DNA of 46,961 bases from Ruminococcus sp. (GCF_016283395.1 NZ_JAEEMU010000056.1:1-46961); one strand, 5' to 3'. Positions 26,329 through 34,182 are shown, counted from the first letter of the stretch. The notes: a model not told the origin generated them from the sequence alone. Program-made: numbers and translations.

Positions 26329-26662
26329 TTTTATCTCTCCTTTTTAATGTGTATCTTAACCCTCTGATGAGGGAATTGCTGACGCAAAGTCCTGACGGAC
26401 AGATTGGCTTGTAACGATACGGAGATCGGCAAACCAAACGGCTCGGAGAGCCGGAATTACTTGCGGAGTGCCGCCAGTAAACCCCAAAGCACTTTTGACA
26501 GCCTACCCGGACTATCAAAAATGCTATTGTGGCTCTGCGAGGCTAAAACGGCTGGCGGAGCAGCCGAAAATGTGGGTACAATTATTCTGAATCGTACCCA
26601 TGAGAGCTGTGGAAAAACGCATTACAATTTTGAAAAAATCACATATCGGAAGTGATATTTTT
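26329..26662. other. Structured gene-free region, candidate oriT
   Basis: This gap between relaxase and primase genes has several hairpins: CCCTC/GAGGG (26360-26373), CGGCTC/GAGCCG (about 26441-26455), CGGCTG/CAGCCG (about 26550-26567) and GGGTAC/GTACCC with an inner ATT/AAT pair (about 26574-26599). Origins of transfer of MobV systems normally lie just upstream of mob and contain inverted repeats. No nick-site consensus could be matched by eye. Confidence 0.5.
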
Positions 26663-27250
26663 TCAAAAAACAGCCCTCATATTTTTCAAAAAATCTGCAA
26701 TCTGTTCCACGATATTTTTCATGGACAGCCGATCTGCTTTATTGAAGTTAATGAACTCCAGACAGAGGTACTCTGCGTAGTCCAAGTGATGCAGGGAATA
26801 CACAAATCTTTCATCACATTTTTCATCGTGAGAAGCAGGAGCAAGCTGTCTCCATTCACGCATCAGCCACAGGTAATCATTGAGTGTTCGCCAAGCGGAC
26901 TTTTCCCATTCTTCATAGGCTCGTTTTTCCTGAACACGCTTCTGATATTCGGACACTTCTTTCGCAGTCGGAGCTTTACCGATCTCGATATTCAAACCGA
27001 AGTCCTCATTCAGCTTTTTTACTGCATCAATAGGCTTGTCCAGTCCGAACATTTTCTGCGTGAATACGATAACATCAACGTGTGTTCCGCAGCCGAAGCA
27101 GTGCAGGGCATCGGGATAGATTTTCGCAGAGGGAGTACGCTCATTGTGAAAGGGACAAAGTGCCATACCGCCACGGTCAATATGTAAGCCGTATCCCTCT
27201 GCAACCGTTCTCATATCAATAGCAGATTTTACTTGCTCGAATATCGTCAC
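26663..27250 (-). CDS. CHC2 zinc-finger primase-like protein (short)
   Basis: The 195-residue protein opens with the DnaG-type zinc-binding module: C32-P-F-H35 in CPFHNERTPS and C51-F-G-C54 in HCFGCG, followed by DVIVF. That is the CHC2 finger, used by bacterial primases to read template. The TOPRIM catalytic domain of full DnaG is absent; the remaining 130 residues are helical. It is therefore a short element-borne primase-like protein that may start replication of the excised or transferred strand, perhaps with the DUF3987 protein. The GTG start at 27250 lies 2 bp after the stop of the upstream small gene, so the two are translationally linked. Confidence 0.75.
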   Translation of the reverse strand: MTIFEQVKSAIDMRTVAEGYGLHIDRGGMALCPFHNERTPSAKIYPDALHCFGCGTHVDVIVFTQKMFGLDKPIDAVKKLNEDFGLNIEIGKAPTAKEVSEYQKRVQEKRAYEEWEKSAWRTLNDYLWLMREWRQLAPASHDEKCDERFVYSLHHLDYAEYLCLEFINFNKADRLSMKNIVEQIADFLKNMRAVF

Positions 27251-27252
27251 GC

Positions 27253-27468
27253 TCAGAACGGGATAGAGTTGTAGAAGTCGAGAGCCGACTTGTAAACGTT
27301 CTGCTCCTGTTCGGTCAGGAAATGGCAGGGATCGCAGTCCTTGTTATCGGCAGCATAGAAGCCACGATAGAACAGCGTGTGGAGCATCTTGTAGTAAAGC
27401 TCCTCCTGCTCGGCATCATCGAAAGTATGGATACCGTTGCAGAGATCATTCTCGTTGTATTCGCACAT
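27253..27468 (-). CDS. Small acidic protein of unknown function (71 aa)
   Basis: I do not recognise this protein. It is acidic, with many Tyr and Phe, five Cys (including CDPC) and no membrane span. A strong GAGGGGG ribosome site precedes its ATG, and its stop is 2 bp before the primase-like gene, so it is a genuine member of the operon. The Cys residues do not form an obvious finger. A role linked to replication or mobilisation is inferred only from position. Confidence 0.6.
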   Translation of the reverse strand: MCEYNENDLCNGIHTFDDAEQEELYYKMLHTLFYRGFYAADNKDCDPCHFLTEQEQNVYKSALDFYNSIPF

Positions 27469-27482
27469 ATTATCACCCCCTC

Positions 27483-27773
27483 TCAGTTCTGAAAATAGTT
27501 TAGCAGGTCAGCCTTATTGACAAGTATCTTGCCACGGACACCCTCGCCTGTGCGGATATACTTGATCTTATTCTGAGCAACGAGCATACGCACGGTGTGT
27601 TCGGAAAGCCCGTCAATAAGCTCCGTACACTCTTTCACGGTGAGCATCTTCACCTTTTCAGGCTTTTTCTCGGTGGGCGCGGGAGCGTTCTCCACAGGCT
27701 CATCATAGGCGATAGCAGTCATAAGCTCCAGTATCTGGTTCAGCATTGTCTCTTTCTGTTCTCTTGTAAGCAT
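27483..27773 (-). CDS. HTH/excisionase-like DNA-binding protein, copy 1
   Basis: The true start is ATG 27773, preceded by GAGG; a longer frame upstream runs through the neighbouring coding end. The 96-residue product has an N-terminal helix (MLTREQKETMLNQILELMTA), a Pro/Lys linker, then a MerR/Xis-like winged HTH: MLTVKECTELIDGLSEHTVRMLV with GKILVNKADLLNYF. This pattern matches small excisionase-family helix-turn-helix proteins. A paralogue with the same layout lies at 37105-37431. It could act as an excisionase or as regulator of the element. Confidence 0.75.
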   Translation of the reverse strand: MLTREQKETMLNQILELMTAIAYDEPVENAPAPTEKKPEKVKMLTVKECTELIDGLSEHTVRMLVAQNKIKYIRTGEGVRGKILVNKADLLNYFQN

Positions 27774-27821
27774 AATAAATACCTCATCTTTCTCTTTTCT
27801 CTGAGTTGTATTATTGTGTAC

Positions 27822-27862
27822 TATCAGCATTTTCAACACTATCAAGTCCGAAAATGCTGATA
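27822..27862. repeat. 13-bp perfect inverted repeat between DUF3987 gene and HTH gene
   Basis: TATCAGCATTTTC (27822-27834) and its reverse complement (27850-27862) flank a 15-bp loop. There is no T tract, so an operator or mRNA-processing hairpin is more likely than a terminator. Confidence 0.5.
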
Positions 27863-27873
27863 ATGTCGATCGT

Positions 27874-29331
27874 TCATATGTTGGGATTGATAAAAACCAT
27901 GATCCCGCTTTTGTTGTTCCCATTCGCTCCCTGCACTTTCTCACGTCGGAGGTAGTTGTATTCCTCCAACATATCCATTGTCTCAGCGAAGTCAGCAGCA
28001 TTCTTGAACAGCGTACATCGGCAGAGCTTGTACAAGTCATTCTGCCTGATGTTGGTTATATGCTTGGAGCGTATCTTGTTGAGTACCCTCTCAGCCTTTA
28101 TCGTTCCGAGGTCAACATCTCCGAGACTGTAAGCGTAGATAGCCTGTTCACGGAAATACTCGCCTATCTCAATGGCATTGCAGAACGTATCAAGTGTTAC
28201 ACGGTTCTCCACGGGCTCAACACCGTTCAATGCACACTTGATACAGTGAATGATACCGCATAGGCGGAGCAGTTCGCCGTGGTACTTACCGCCCCAGTCC
28301 TTGCAGAAAGCCATATCCGTGACAAGGTGCGGCTCGATAAAGTTGTTGTAATAGTCAACGAACTCTCCGTATGCCTTTGCATCGAAATGCAGATAAAGCT
28401 CTTTCTCGTCATGGTAGGTGAACTTAGCTCCGAGGAGCTTGTACACAAGGTTCTTGTAATTCTCAGCGACTTGCTCAGGCACAGCTTGCGTATCATACTT
28501 TCGTGAACCGATGTTGCTGACAGGAAAACAATACATGAACCTTGCTATCAGACCGCTGCCACGAAACACAGGATTGTTTATCATACCGTCGAACACATAA
28601 GGCTGACAGGCAAGGCAGATGCTCATGTAGGGCTTTTTTAGCACAATGCTCGCTCTGGTAGCTCGGTCGCTGATGTAGGTCTCGCCGTTCCATGATTTCA
28701 GCAGGAGGTCGAGGTTCGGGACATTATTGGAATAACGTCCGCTGAAATTGCCGAGCATTCCTGCTTCATCGGAGATCATAAGAAGTGTGCCGTTTTCTTC
28801 GAGCAGGTTCACAAGGGATTCGGGTGTCACATCGTCCACCGCTATCCTGCGGAAGTTGCTTGCAGGGATATTGCTTATCTTCGTCTGGAGCTTGGCAATT
28901 TCCTCAGCTGTCACATCTTTCTTCTTTTCAAGGGCTTCTAGCTTGCTCAACAAGAGCTTGCGTTCCGCCTGAGATTGAAAGATATCCTGCTTGTTGTTCT
29001 CATTCCAGTCGTGTGCAAACTGAATGTACGGACGCTTTATAAGTGACATAACAGGTGACTTCTTGAAGCTCGGCTCCGCTATCGTCAGCGTGTCAAGTAC
29101 CAGAGGTTCGGTGGGGTCACGCTTGGCAGACATTCGATACACGCCCGAGAAGCAGTAGCTCACAGCCGAGAGTATCGAAGTCCCTGCCATTGCAACGTCC
29201 GTTGAGGTAGTTGTCGCTATCGCCTGCGCCATATCACCTATTATAGGTGGGAGGGCGTTCACAGGGAACGGCAGGAGGTTTGTCCCGTCGGGACGGAGGA
29301 GTGTGGGTGTTGCCCACTGGTCGTTGGTCAA
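27874..29331 (-). CDS. DUF3987-family element protein (putative replication helicase-like)
   Basis: The 485-residue protein resembles DUF3987 proteins, common on integrative elements and phages and related in fold to P-loop replicative helicases. N-terminal features are LPPIIGDMAQAIA and LSAVSYCF, followed by a site where a Walker A loop would sit, here AEPSFKKSPVMSLI, with degenerate glycines but the KSP end. Later blocks LLMISDEAGML and LDLLLKSWNGE fit the family. The start is a TTG at 29331 with only a weak purine site; other starts are possible. It is the first gene of the minus-strand mobility operon and probably takes part in replication of the excised element with the primase-like protein. 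Confidence 0.7.
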   Translation of the reverse strand: MTNDQWATPTLLRPDGTNLLPFPVNALPPIIGDMAQAIATTTSTDVAMAGTSILSAVSYCFSGVYRMSAKRDPTEPLVLDTLTIAEPSFKKSPVMSLIKRPYIQFAHDWNENNKQDIFQSQAERKLLLSKLEALEKKKDVTAEEIAKLQTKISNIPASNFRRIAVDDVTPESLVNLLEENGTLLMISDEAGMLGNFSGRYSNNVPNLDLLLKSWNGETYISDRATRASIVLKKPYMSICLACQPYVFDGMINNPVFRGSGLIARFMYCFPVSNIGSRKYDTQAVPEQVAENYKNLVYKLLGAKFTYHDEKELYLHFDAKAYGEFVDYYNNFIEPHLVTDMAFCKDWGGKYHGELLRLCGIIHCIKCALNGVEPVENRVTLDTFCNAIEIGEYFREQAIYAYSLGDVDLGTIKAERVLNKIRSKHITNIRQNDLYKLCRCTLFKNAADFAETMDMLEEYNYLRREKVQGANGNNKSGIMVFINPNI

Positions 29332-29626
29332 TATAGATTATCGCCTTTCTTCTATTATTATATAAAGCGCTTTATATTCGTGGCGGCCAACATAGGCTAT
29401 GCTGCTCCGCTGTTAGGTATCGTTCTCTCCTGACAATCCAATTTTACCATAACGGCACTTAGTAAATCTATAATATCACGTTATAATTTGCGCAAATAAC
29501 GTTAATTACCTCGTTTATATTATAACGTATCATGATTTGAACGTTATTATCTTGACTTTTTCAGGTTGTAATGGTATAATTATCATAACGTATTCTATCT
29601 TGAACGTTATAGAAAAGGAGCGTAAT
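29332..29626. promoter_or_regulatory. Divergent control region with ATAACGT/ACGTTAT operator array
   Basis: An 18-bp perfect palindrome, ATATAAAGCGCTTTATAT, lies at 29360-29377. At least six ATAACG or ACGTTAT half-sites lie between 29449 and 29610. Two are paired as ATAACGT, 12 bp, ACGTTAT, at 29522-29547 and 29585-29610, about 63 bp apart. Between these pairs lies a plus promoter, TTGACT (29552-29557) and TATAAT (29575-29580), 17 bp spacing. A possible minus promoter is TTGCGC, 17 bp, TATAGA (about 29467-29495). Binding to both paired sites would bracket the plus promoter. Confidence 0.65.
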
Positions 29627-30634
29627 ATGGGCAAAGATAAAAAAATCCTGCTCTATCGCATCGACGAGCAGGCTAAAAACGTGATATTTGTTGTTACTGA
29701 GGATAACGAGAGCGTATGGGGAAAAATCTCCGAGGACGCATACACCGTTATCAGCTTTGATGATGTATTCAGGGACATAACGGAGTTCAGGAGCAACTTC
29801 CTTGACTATGAGCAGCTCACCAATGAGCTTATAGGAGCTATCAACGGCAGGGGTGCTGTGTTCCGTGAGATATTGGAAAGGTTTGATGATAATCGCCTGA
29901 ACAGTTTCAACTTCTTTACACGTTATTATTCCGACACGCTCCGTGGTGTGTTCACCGAAGCGAGAGCAGATATAGACAAGGCAGGAGCTTTCTTCAATAC
30001 CCGTGCCTTGAAGAAGTCCACCGAGTATGTGAATGATGTTTTCAATCATATCCGTGAGGTTATGCGTGATGACTGGAATTTTGATTTCAACTCCGAAAGC
30101 GATATGAAAGCGTTTCGGCTCAGTTTTGATAAGATTATCATACGGGGAAATGACCGTAACGATATTTACACCGTAGCCGATACAGCCCTTGTGACCTTCT
30201 TCTATGATTTCAGCTTTGCGATTCATAAGATGAAGCTATATGTTTGCAAGTGTAAGTATTGCGGTAAGGTATTCCTCGGAAAGAAAAATGCAGTCGCCTG
30301 CGAATCAGAGAACTGTCAGGCAACCTACCAGCGAGAAGTCAAGAATGCCAAAAGGCGCAAAAGAGAGAACGGTACTTACAAGGTATACAGCACAAGGCTC
30401 AGTAACTATATCGGTCAGCAGAAAACAAAACTGTATGCCGAGGTGCTTGATGATCCTGCACTTGTGGAGAAGTATGACCAGCAGCGCAAGGTTTTCACTA
30501 AGCAGATGCAGGATAAGCTCGATGAGTATGAAGCCGAGAACCGCCTGCCTGATGAGGAGCTGAGTGCTTTCTATGAGAAGATGAAGCAGGACGTTATGAG
30601 TTTTGTGTATGCTTTGGAGGCTGAGGCGGAGTGA
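29627..30634 (+). CDS. DUF6076-like zinc-finger protein of mobile elements
   Basis: I take ATG 29627, which follows AAAAGGAG by 7 bp, rather than an in-frame ATG 30 codons earlier inside the operators. The product has 335 residues. The N-terminal two thirds are helical and unassigned. Near residues 200-230 is a four-cysteine finger, CKCKYCGKVF with C-E-S-E-N-C, followed by a basic region (NAKRRKRENG). A helical tail rich in Lys and Glu closes it. This resembles DUF6076 proteins, frequent on Firmicute integrative elements, of unknown function. The finger and basic segment suggest nucleic-acid binding; it could be the regulator of the neighbouring operator array. It heads the cargo arm. Confidence 0.6.
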   Translation: MGKDKKILLYRIDEQAKNVIFVVTEDNESVWGKISEDAYTVISFDDVFRDITEFRSNFLDYEQLTNELIGAINGRGAVFREILERFDDNRLNSFNFFTRYYSDTLRGVFTEARADIDKAGAFFNTRALKKSTEYVNDVFNHIREVMRDDWNFDFNSESDMKAFRLSFDKIIIRGNDRNDIYTVADTALVTFFYDFSFAIHKMKLYVCKCKYCGKVFLGKKNAVACESENCQATYQREVKNAKRRKRENGTYKVYSTRLSNYIGQQKTKLYAEVLDDPALVEKYDQQRKVFTKQMQDKLDEYEAENRLPDEELSAFYEKMKQDVMSFVYALEAEAE

Positions 30635-30637
30635 GAG

Positions 30638-30722
30638 AAACTTTGATCCCAGCGGAGTCGAAGTTGAATTCAGCGTAAAATCGGGGAATGGTGTTGCTTT
30701 TTCGGCAATGCTATGATATAAT
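30638..30722 (+). repeat. Promoter-bearing intergenic repeat, copy A
   Basis: The block begins AACTTTGAT, GCGGAGTC, AAGTTGAA, continues through GGGGAAT and GTGTTGCTTTTT, and ends in a promoter: TTGCTT (30694-30699), 17 bp, TATAAT (30717-30722). It closely resembles copy B at 32887-32970. An internal hairpin pairs AACTTTGA with TCGAAGTT. It drives the zinc-ribbon nuclease gene. Confidence 0.75.
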
Positions 30723-30761
30723 GTAGACAGCAGAATACTATGATTTCTGGGGGGTGAACAA

Positions 30762-32870
30762 ATGCAAAAACGCAACAATTTAGCATATGAAAAGCCTGAA
30801 TTAGCTGAGGAATGGCATCCTACTAAAAATGGGGATTTATCACCATCTGATGTTTCAAGTAAGTCAGGAATAGAAGCTTGGTGGTTAGGCAAATGTGGTC
30901 ATGAGTGGAAAACCAAAATAATAAATAGAACAAGTGGTAAAGGGTGTCCATATTGTTCAGGACGATATGCAATTGTTGGAGTTAATGATCTTTTAACTTT
31001 AAATCCGGAACTAGCAAGGCAGTGGAATTATGCAAAAAACGGAGTCCTTACACCTAAAGATGTGAAACCTAAATCCAATAGGAAAGTATGGTGGATATGC
31101 GAAAAAGGGCATGAATGGGAAGCGATTATTGCAGATAGAACAAGCGGAAAGGGCTGCCCTATTTGTTCAGGTAAAAAAGTGCTGTATGGCTATAATGATC
31201 TTGCAACGAATTGTCCTGAGATTGCAGAACAATGGAATGAACTCAAAAACGGTGATTTAACTCCGCAGAATGTGACTATTGGTTCTCACAAAAAAGTATG
31301 GTGGAGATGCAATAATGGTCATGAATGGCAGGCATGTATATGTGACCGAGTAAACGGGAATGGATGTCCCTATTGTTCCGGTCGTATGGCGATAACTGGA
31401 ATCAACGACTTTTCAACCCTTTATCCTGAATTAGTTAAAGAGTGGGATTACGAAAAGAATGGAGAATTATTACCCAATACCGTAAAAGCACACTCAAATA
31501 TAAAAGTGTGGTGGATTTGTGAACTGCATCATTCTTGGCAAGCAGTCATTTCAGATCGGGCAGAAGGAAGCGGTTGTCCATTTTGCCAAGCGGAATTCAA
31601 AACCTCTTTTCCTGAACAAGCAGTGTTCTTCTATTTATGTCAATTCACGAAAGCAGAGAATCGTTTTAAATTAGGAAAGAATGAGATCGACATCTATCTG
31701 CCACAATTGAAAATAGGAATAGAATATGATGGATTATACTTTCATAGCACAAGAGCAGCGGAAAAGAGAGAAAAAACAAAAAATTCTGCTCTACATAACT
31801 ATGGTATCAACCTGATAAGAATTAAAGAATCTGAAAATGAAAACAGTATCGTTGATAATGTGATTTACTATGTGCCAAATCACTGCCGTTCAAATCTAAC
31901 AGCAGCAGTAATACAACTATTTCTACTAATTGATAAAATTGCAAAAACTAACTTTTCTAAAGAATTAAAGGTTAATATAGAGAAGGACAGAATTGAAATC
32001 TATCAACAATATAAGCAAACCATCAAAAGTGACAGTTTAGCAGAGAAGTATCCTGATATAGCCAAGGAGTGGAATAAACAAAAAAACGGTTCTTTGTGTC
32101 CTGAAATGTTTTCAGGTGCAAGTCATCAACGAGTTTGGTGGGAATGCTGTAATGGACACGAATGGCAGGCGATAATCAGCAATCGAACTACTCAACGCAC
32201 TGGATGCCCATTCTGTGCAGGAAAAAAAGTCTTAACGGGATTTAATGATTTGGCTTCTGTTTGTCCAGATATTGCAGCACAATGGCATCCAACCCGAAAT
32301 TCTCCTCTTACTCCAGAAAGTGTAACGTTAAGTTCCAATAAAAAAGTCTGGTGGATTTGCGAGAAAGGTCATTCTTATGAGATGGTAATAAATAATAAGA
32401 CTGCTGGACAAGGATGCCCATATTGTTCTGGACGTTACGCTATACCAGGCGAAAGTGATCTTGCAACAATGTATCCGACCATAGCTGCACAGTGGCATCC
32501 TGTAAAAAACGGAGAACAAGCGCCACAGTACATTAAGCCCAAATCCAACAAGAAAGTTTGGTGGATATGTGATAAGGGACACGATTGGACTGCTAAAGTG
32601 GTCGATAGAGTGAAGGGAAGCGGATGCCCTTATTGTTCAGGACGGTATGTAATAAGGGGCATAAATGATTTGCTTACAGTTAATCCTGAGTTAGCCAAGG
32701 AATGGGATAGTGAAAAAAACGGAACTTTGACTCCTTGTGATGTAAAAACAGGATCAAATAAAATGGTATGGTGGAGATGTTCTAAATGCGGGCATAGTTG
32801 GAAATCCTCGGTTAATAATCGAAATAAACACCATGCTTGTCCTAATTGCCATAATAAATATTGGGAATAA
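30762..32870 (+). CDS. Zinc-ribbon repeat protein with embedded PD-(D/E)xK-like nuclease
   Basis: The 702-residue protein has eight repeats of about 70 residues, four before and four after a central domain. Each reads roughly NDL, P-x-x-A-x-x-W, KNG-L-P, S-x-K-V-W-W-x-C-x-x-G-H-E-W, then G-C-P-x-C-S-G. The CPxC pairs fall at about residues 62, 132, 202, 272 and 482, 552, 622, 693, a strict 70-residue period. CxxGH with CPxC makes a zinc-ribbon/treble-clef unit as in DUF4379. The centre (about 280-420) contains F-P-E-Q, then NEIDIYLPQLKIGIEYDG (D310, E321, D323) and H328. This resembles Vsr/DUF559-like restriction-endonuclease folds. It is likely a DNA-binding nuclease, perhaps defensive. It is AT-rich and starts after GGGGGGTGA. 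Confidence 0.8.
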   Translation: MQKRNNLAYEKPELAEEWHPTKNGDLSPSDVSSKSGIEAWWLGKCGHEWKTKIINRTSGKGCPYCSGRYAIVGVNDLLTLNPELARQWNYAKNGVLTPKDVKPKSNRKVWWICEKGHEWEAIIADRTSGKGCPICSGKKVLYGYNDLATNCPEIAEQWNELKNGDLTPQNVTIGSHKKVWWRCNNGHEWQACICDRVNGNGCPYCSGRMAITGINDFSTLYPELVKEWDYEKNGELLPNTVKAHSNIKVWWICELHHSWQAVISDRAEGSGCPFCQAEFKTSFPEQAVFFYLCQFTKAENRFKLGKNEIDIYLPQLKIGIEYDGLYFHSTRAAEKREKTKNSALHNYGINLIRIKESENENSIVDNVIYYVPNHCRSNLTAAVIQLFLLIDKIAKTNFSKELKVNIEKDRIEIYQQYKQTIKSDSLAEKYPDIAKEWNKQKNGSLCPEMFSGASHQRVWWECCNGHEWQAIISNRTTQRTGCPFCAGKKVLTGFNDLASVCPDIAAQWHPTRNSPLTPESVTLSSNKKVWWICEKGHSYEMVINNKTAGQGCPYCSGRYAIPGESDLATMYPTIAAQWHPVKNGEQAPQYIKPKSNKKVWWICDKGHDWTAKVVDRVKGSGCPYCSGRYVIRGINDLLTVNPELAKEWDSEKNGTLTPCDVKTGSNKMVWWRCSKCGHSWKSSVNNRNKHHACPNCHNKYWE

Positions 32871-32886
32871 ATGGAGACAGTTCTGA

Positions 32887-32970
32887 ACTTTGATTCCGGC
32901 GGAGTCAAAGTTGAAAATAGCGTGAAATTGGGGAATAGTGTTGCTTTTTTTAACGTAGTCATGGTATAAT
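32887..32970 (+). repeat. Promoter-bearing intergenic repeat, copy B
   Basis: This is similar to copy A at 30638-30722, with shared blocks AACTTTGAT, GCGGAGTC, AAGTTGAA, GGGGAAT and GTGTTGCTTTTT. It also ends in a promoter: TTGCTT (32941-32946), 18 bp, TATAAT (32965-32970). It drives the VbhA-Fic pair. Copies A and B bracket the zinc-ribbon gene. Confidence 0.75.
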
Positions 32971-32993
32971 CTATATAAGGATTTACTCTTATG

Positions 32994-33119
32994 TCATCAG
33001 TGGCAAGCTCAACACCGTGAGCGAGTGCATCGCGGAGCTGGTGAAAATGTATCAAAGGAGGCAGACGTATGAAACCGCAAGTACAGAAAAAGCCGGTCAG
33101 TGCTGAGGAGCATCAGAAG
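32994..33119 (+). pseudogene. Possible 3' remnant of a lost gene ahead of the antitoxin
   Basis: A frame without a start reads VISGKLNTVSECIAELVKMY and runs on to a TGA near 33119, overlapping the antitoxin start. Codon use (AAG CTC AAC ACC GTG AGC GAG) looks coding and differs from the AT-rich repeat just upstream. This may be the C-terminal end of a gene cut away when the zinc-ribbon cassette or repeat B was inserted. Evidence is limited to codon character. Confidence 0.3.
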
Positions 33120-33269
33120 ATGATCCGGAGCGTTGCCGGAACAATGGCGATCGAGGGGCTTACGTTGAGTGAAGCAAGCAGGCGCAACCTTGACAGATAT
33201 GCCAGCGGTCAGGCGAATTTCCAGCAGATCATGGCAGAGCTGAAAGCAAAGTATCAGAGGGCGGAGTAA
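33069..33269 (+). CDS. VbhA-like antitoxin of the Fic toxin
   Basis: The 66-residue protein contains TMAIEG at about residues 28-33. This fits the Fic-inhibitory motif (S/T)xxxE(G/N), in which the glutamate blocks productive ATP binding in the partner toxin. The helical layout and the closing segment LDRYASGQANFQQIMAEL match VbhA antitoxins. The ATG follows AAAGGAGG. The TAA stop overlaps the ATG of the fic gene by one base (TAATG), a coupling typical of toxin-antitoxin operons. Confidence 0.85.
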   Translation: MKPQVQKKPVSAEEHQKMIRSVAGTMAIEGLTLSEASRRNLDRYASGQANFQQIMAELKAKYQRAE

Positions 33270-33871
33270 TGTTTTCAAAATATGATGTGTACACCACGGT
33301 GCAGTCGCTCTACTGCTATCCGGATTCTGATGTGCTGAAAAATAAGCTGAATATCAGGGACAGGGACGAACTGAAAAGGGCGGAGGAGGAGATTACCGCC
33401 CTCAAACAGTATATGCTGATGGAATCCCCTATCAAGGGGAGATTCTCCAAGACGCAGCTTATGAATATCCACCGTTTTCTGTTCGAGGACATCTACCCAT
33501 TTGCAGGTCATATTCGTCGTGAGCAGATCAGCAAGGGTGATACCATGTTCTATCCGCCGCACCTGATCGGTCAAGAGCTTGACAAGGTGTTTTCCAAGTT
33601 GCATAGCGAGAAAATGCTTCACGAAACGGACAGGAAACGCCAGATTGAGCATTTGTCCTATATCATGTCGGAATTGAATATCATTCACCCATTCCGTGAA
33701 GGCAACGGCAGAAGCATCCGTGAGCTGATACGGTGTATGGCAATCCATTATGGCTTTACACTGGACTGGAGCCGTGTGGATCGGGATACGATGCTCGATG
33801 CGGCGGTAAGGTCGGTAGTGGATGACAGGGCGTTTTGTGATGTGATCGTGGCGTGTGTTGTTGAGAGATAG
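33269..33871 (+). CDS. fic: Fic-family toxin (AMP-transferase)
   Basis: The 200-residue protein has the Fic core motif HPFREGNGRSIR at residues 140-151, complete with the catalytic histidine H140 and the GNGR anion hole. The upstream flap region FAGHIRREQISKGDTMFYPP is also present. Such enzymes transfer AMP from ATP onto target proteins; VbhT-type toxins modify DNA gyrase and topoisomerase IV. The protein itself shows no inhibitory helix, which is supplied by the adjacent VbhA-like gene (class I Fic). On a mobile element it may serve maintenance or a role during transfer. The target is not readable from sequence. Confidence 0.9.
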   Translation: MFSKYDVYTTVQSLYCYPDSDVLKNKLNIRDRDELKRAEEEITALKQYMLMESPIKGRFSKTQLMNIHRFLFEDIYPFAGHIRREQISKGDTMFYPPHLIGQELDKVFSKLHSEKMLHETDRKRQIEHLSYIMSELNIIHPFREGNGRSIRELIRCMAIHYGFTLDWSRVDRDTMLDAAVRSVVDDRAFCDVIVACVVER

Positions 33872-33913
33872 AGATACAATGAAATAAGTCTAAATAAGAA
33901 ATGAGGTACAAAT

Positions 33914-34159
33914 ATGAATAGCAATCCATTTTATAATCAGTTTTTTAATCAGCAGTATGTAAATCCCGACTATTATCGACAGAGTCAGGAACAGATCATT
34001 CAGTATCAGCAGGAGCAAAGCAAAGAGGTGCAGAACGTGGTAAAAGCTGTTCACGACCTTTGTGATGCCTACAAGAAGTTGGATCCACAGCATCAGCAGC
34101 AGGCGTTTTATCTGGCTCTTGCGGAGATGGCGAAGGAATCCGGATGGAACAGCAGATAA
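33914..34159 (+). CDS. Small Gln-rich hypothetical protein (81 aa)
   Basis: I do not recognise the family. The N-terminal half is rich in Asn, Gln, Tyr and Phe; the C-terminal half is a probable helix pair (EVQNVVKAVHDLCDAYKKL onward). The ATG at 33914 has GAGGTA about 7 bp upstream. It has no signal peptide or membrane span. It lies between the Fic and GIY-YIG genes, same strand, with short gaps, so it is probably in the same cargo operon. Confidence 0.6.
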   Translation: MNSNPFYNQFFNQQYVNPDYYRQSQEQIIQYQQEQSKEVQNVVKAVHDLCDAYKKLDPQHQQQAFYLALAEMAKESGWNSR

Positions 34160-34182
34160 CTATTATTTGAGAAGGTGATACT

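Noticed and set aside
30762..32870. Regular repeats considered as a CRISPR-like or satellite array
   Set aside because: The period of about 210 bp is a protein repeat in one long open frame; DNA identity between units is low and there are no spacers. No CRISPR array was seen anywhere in the window.
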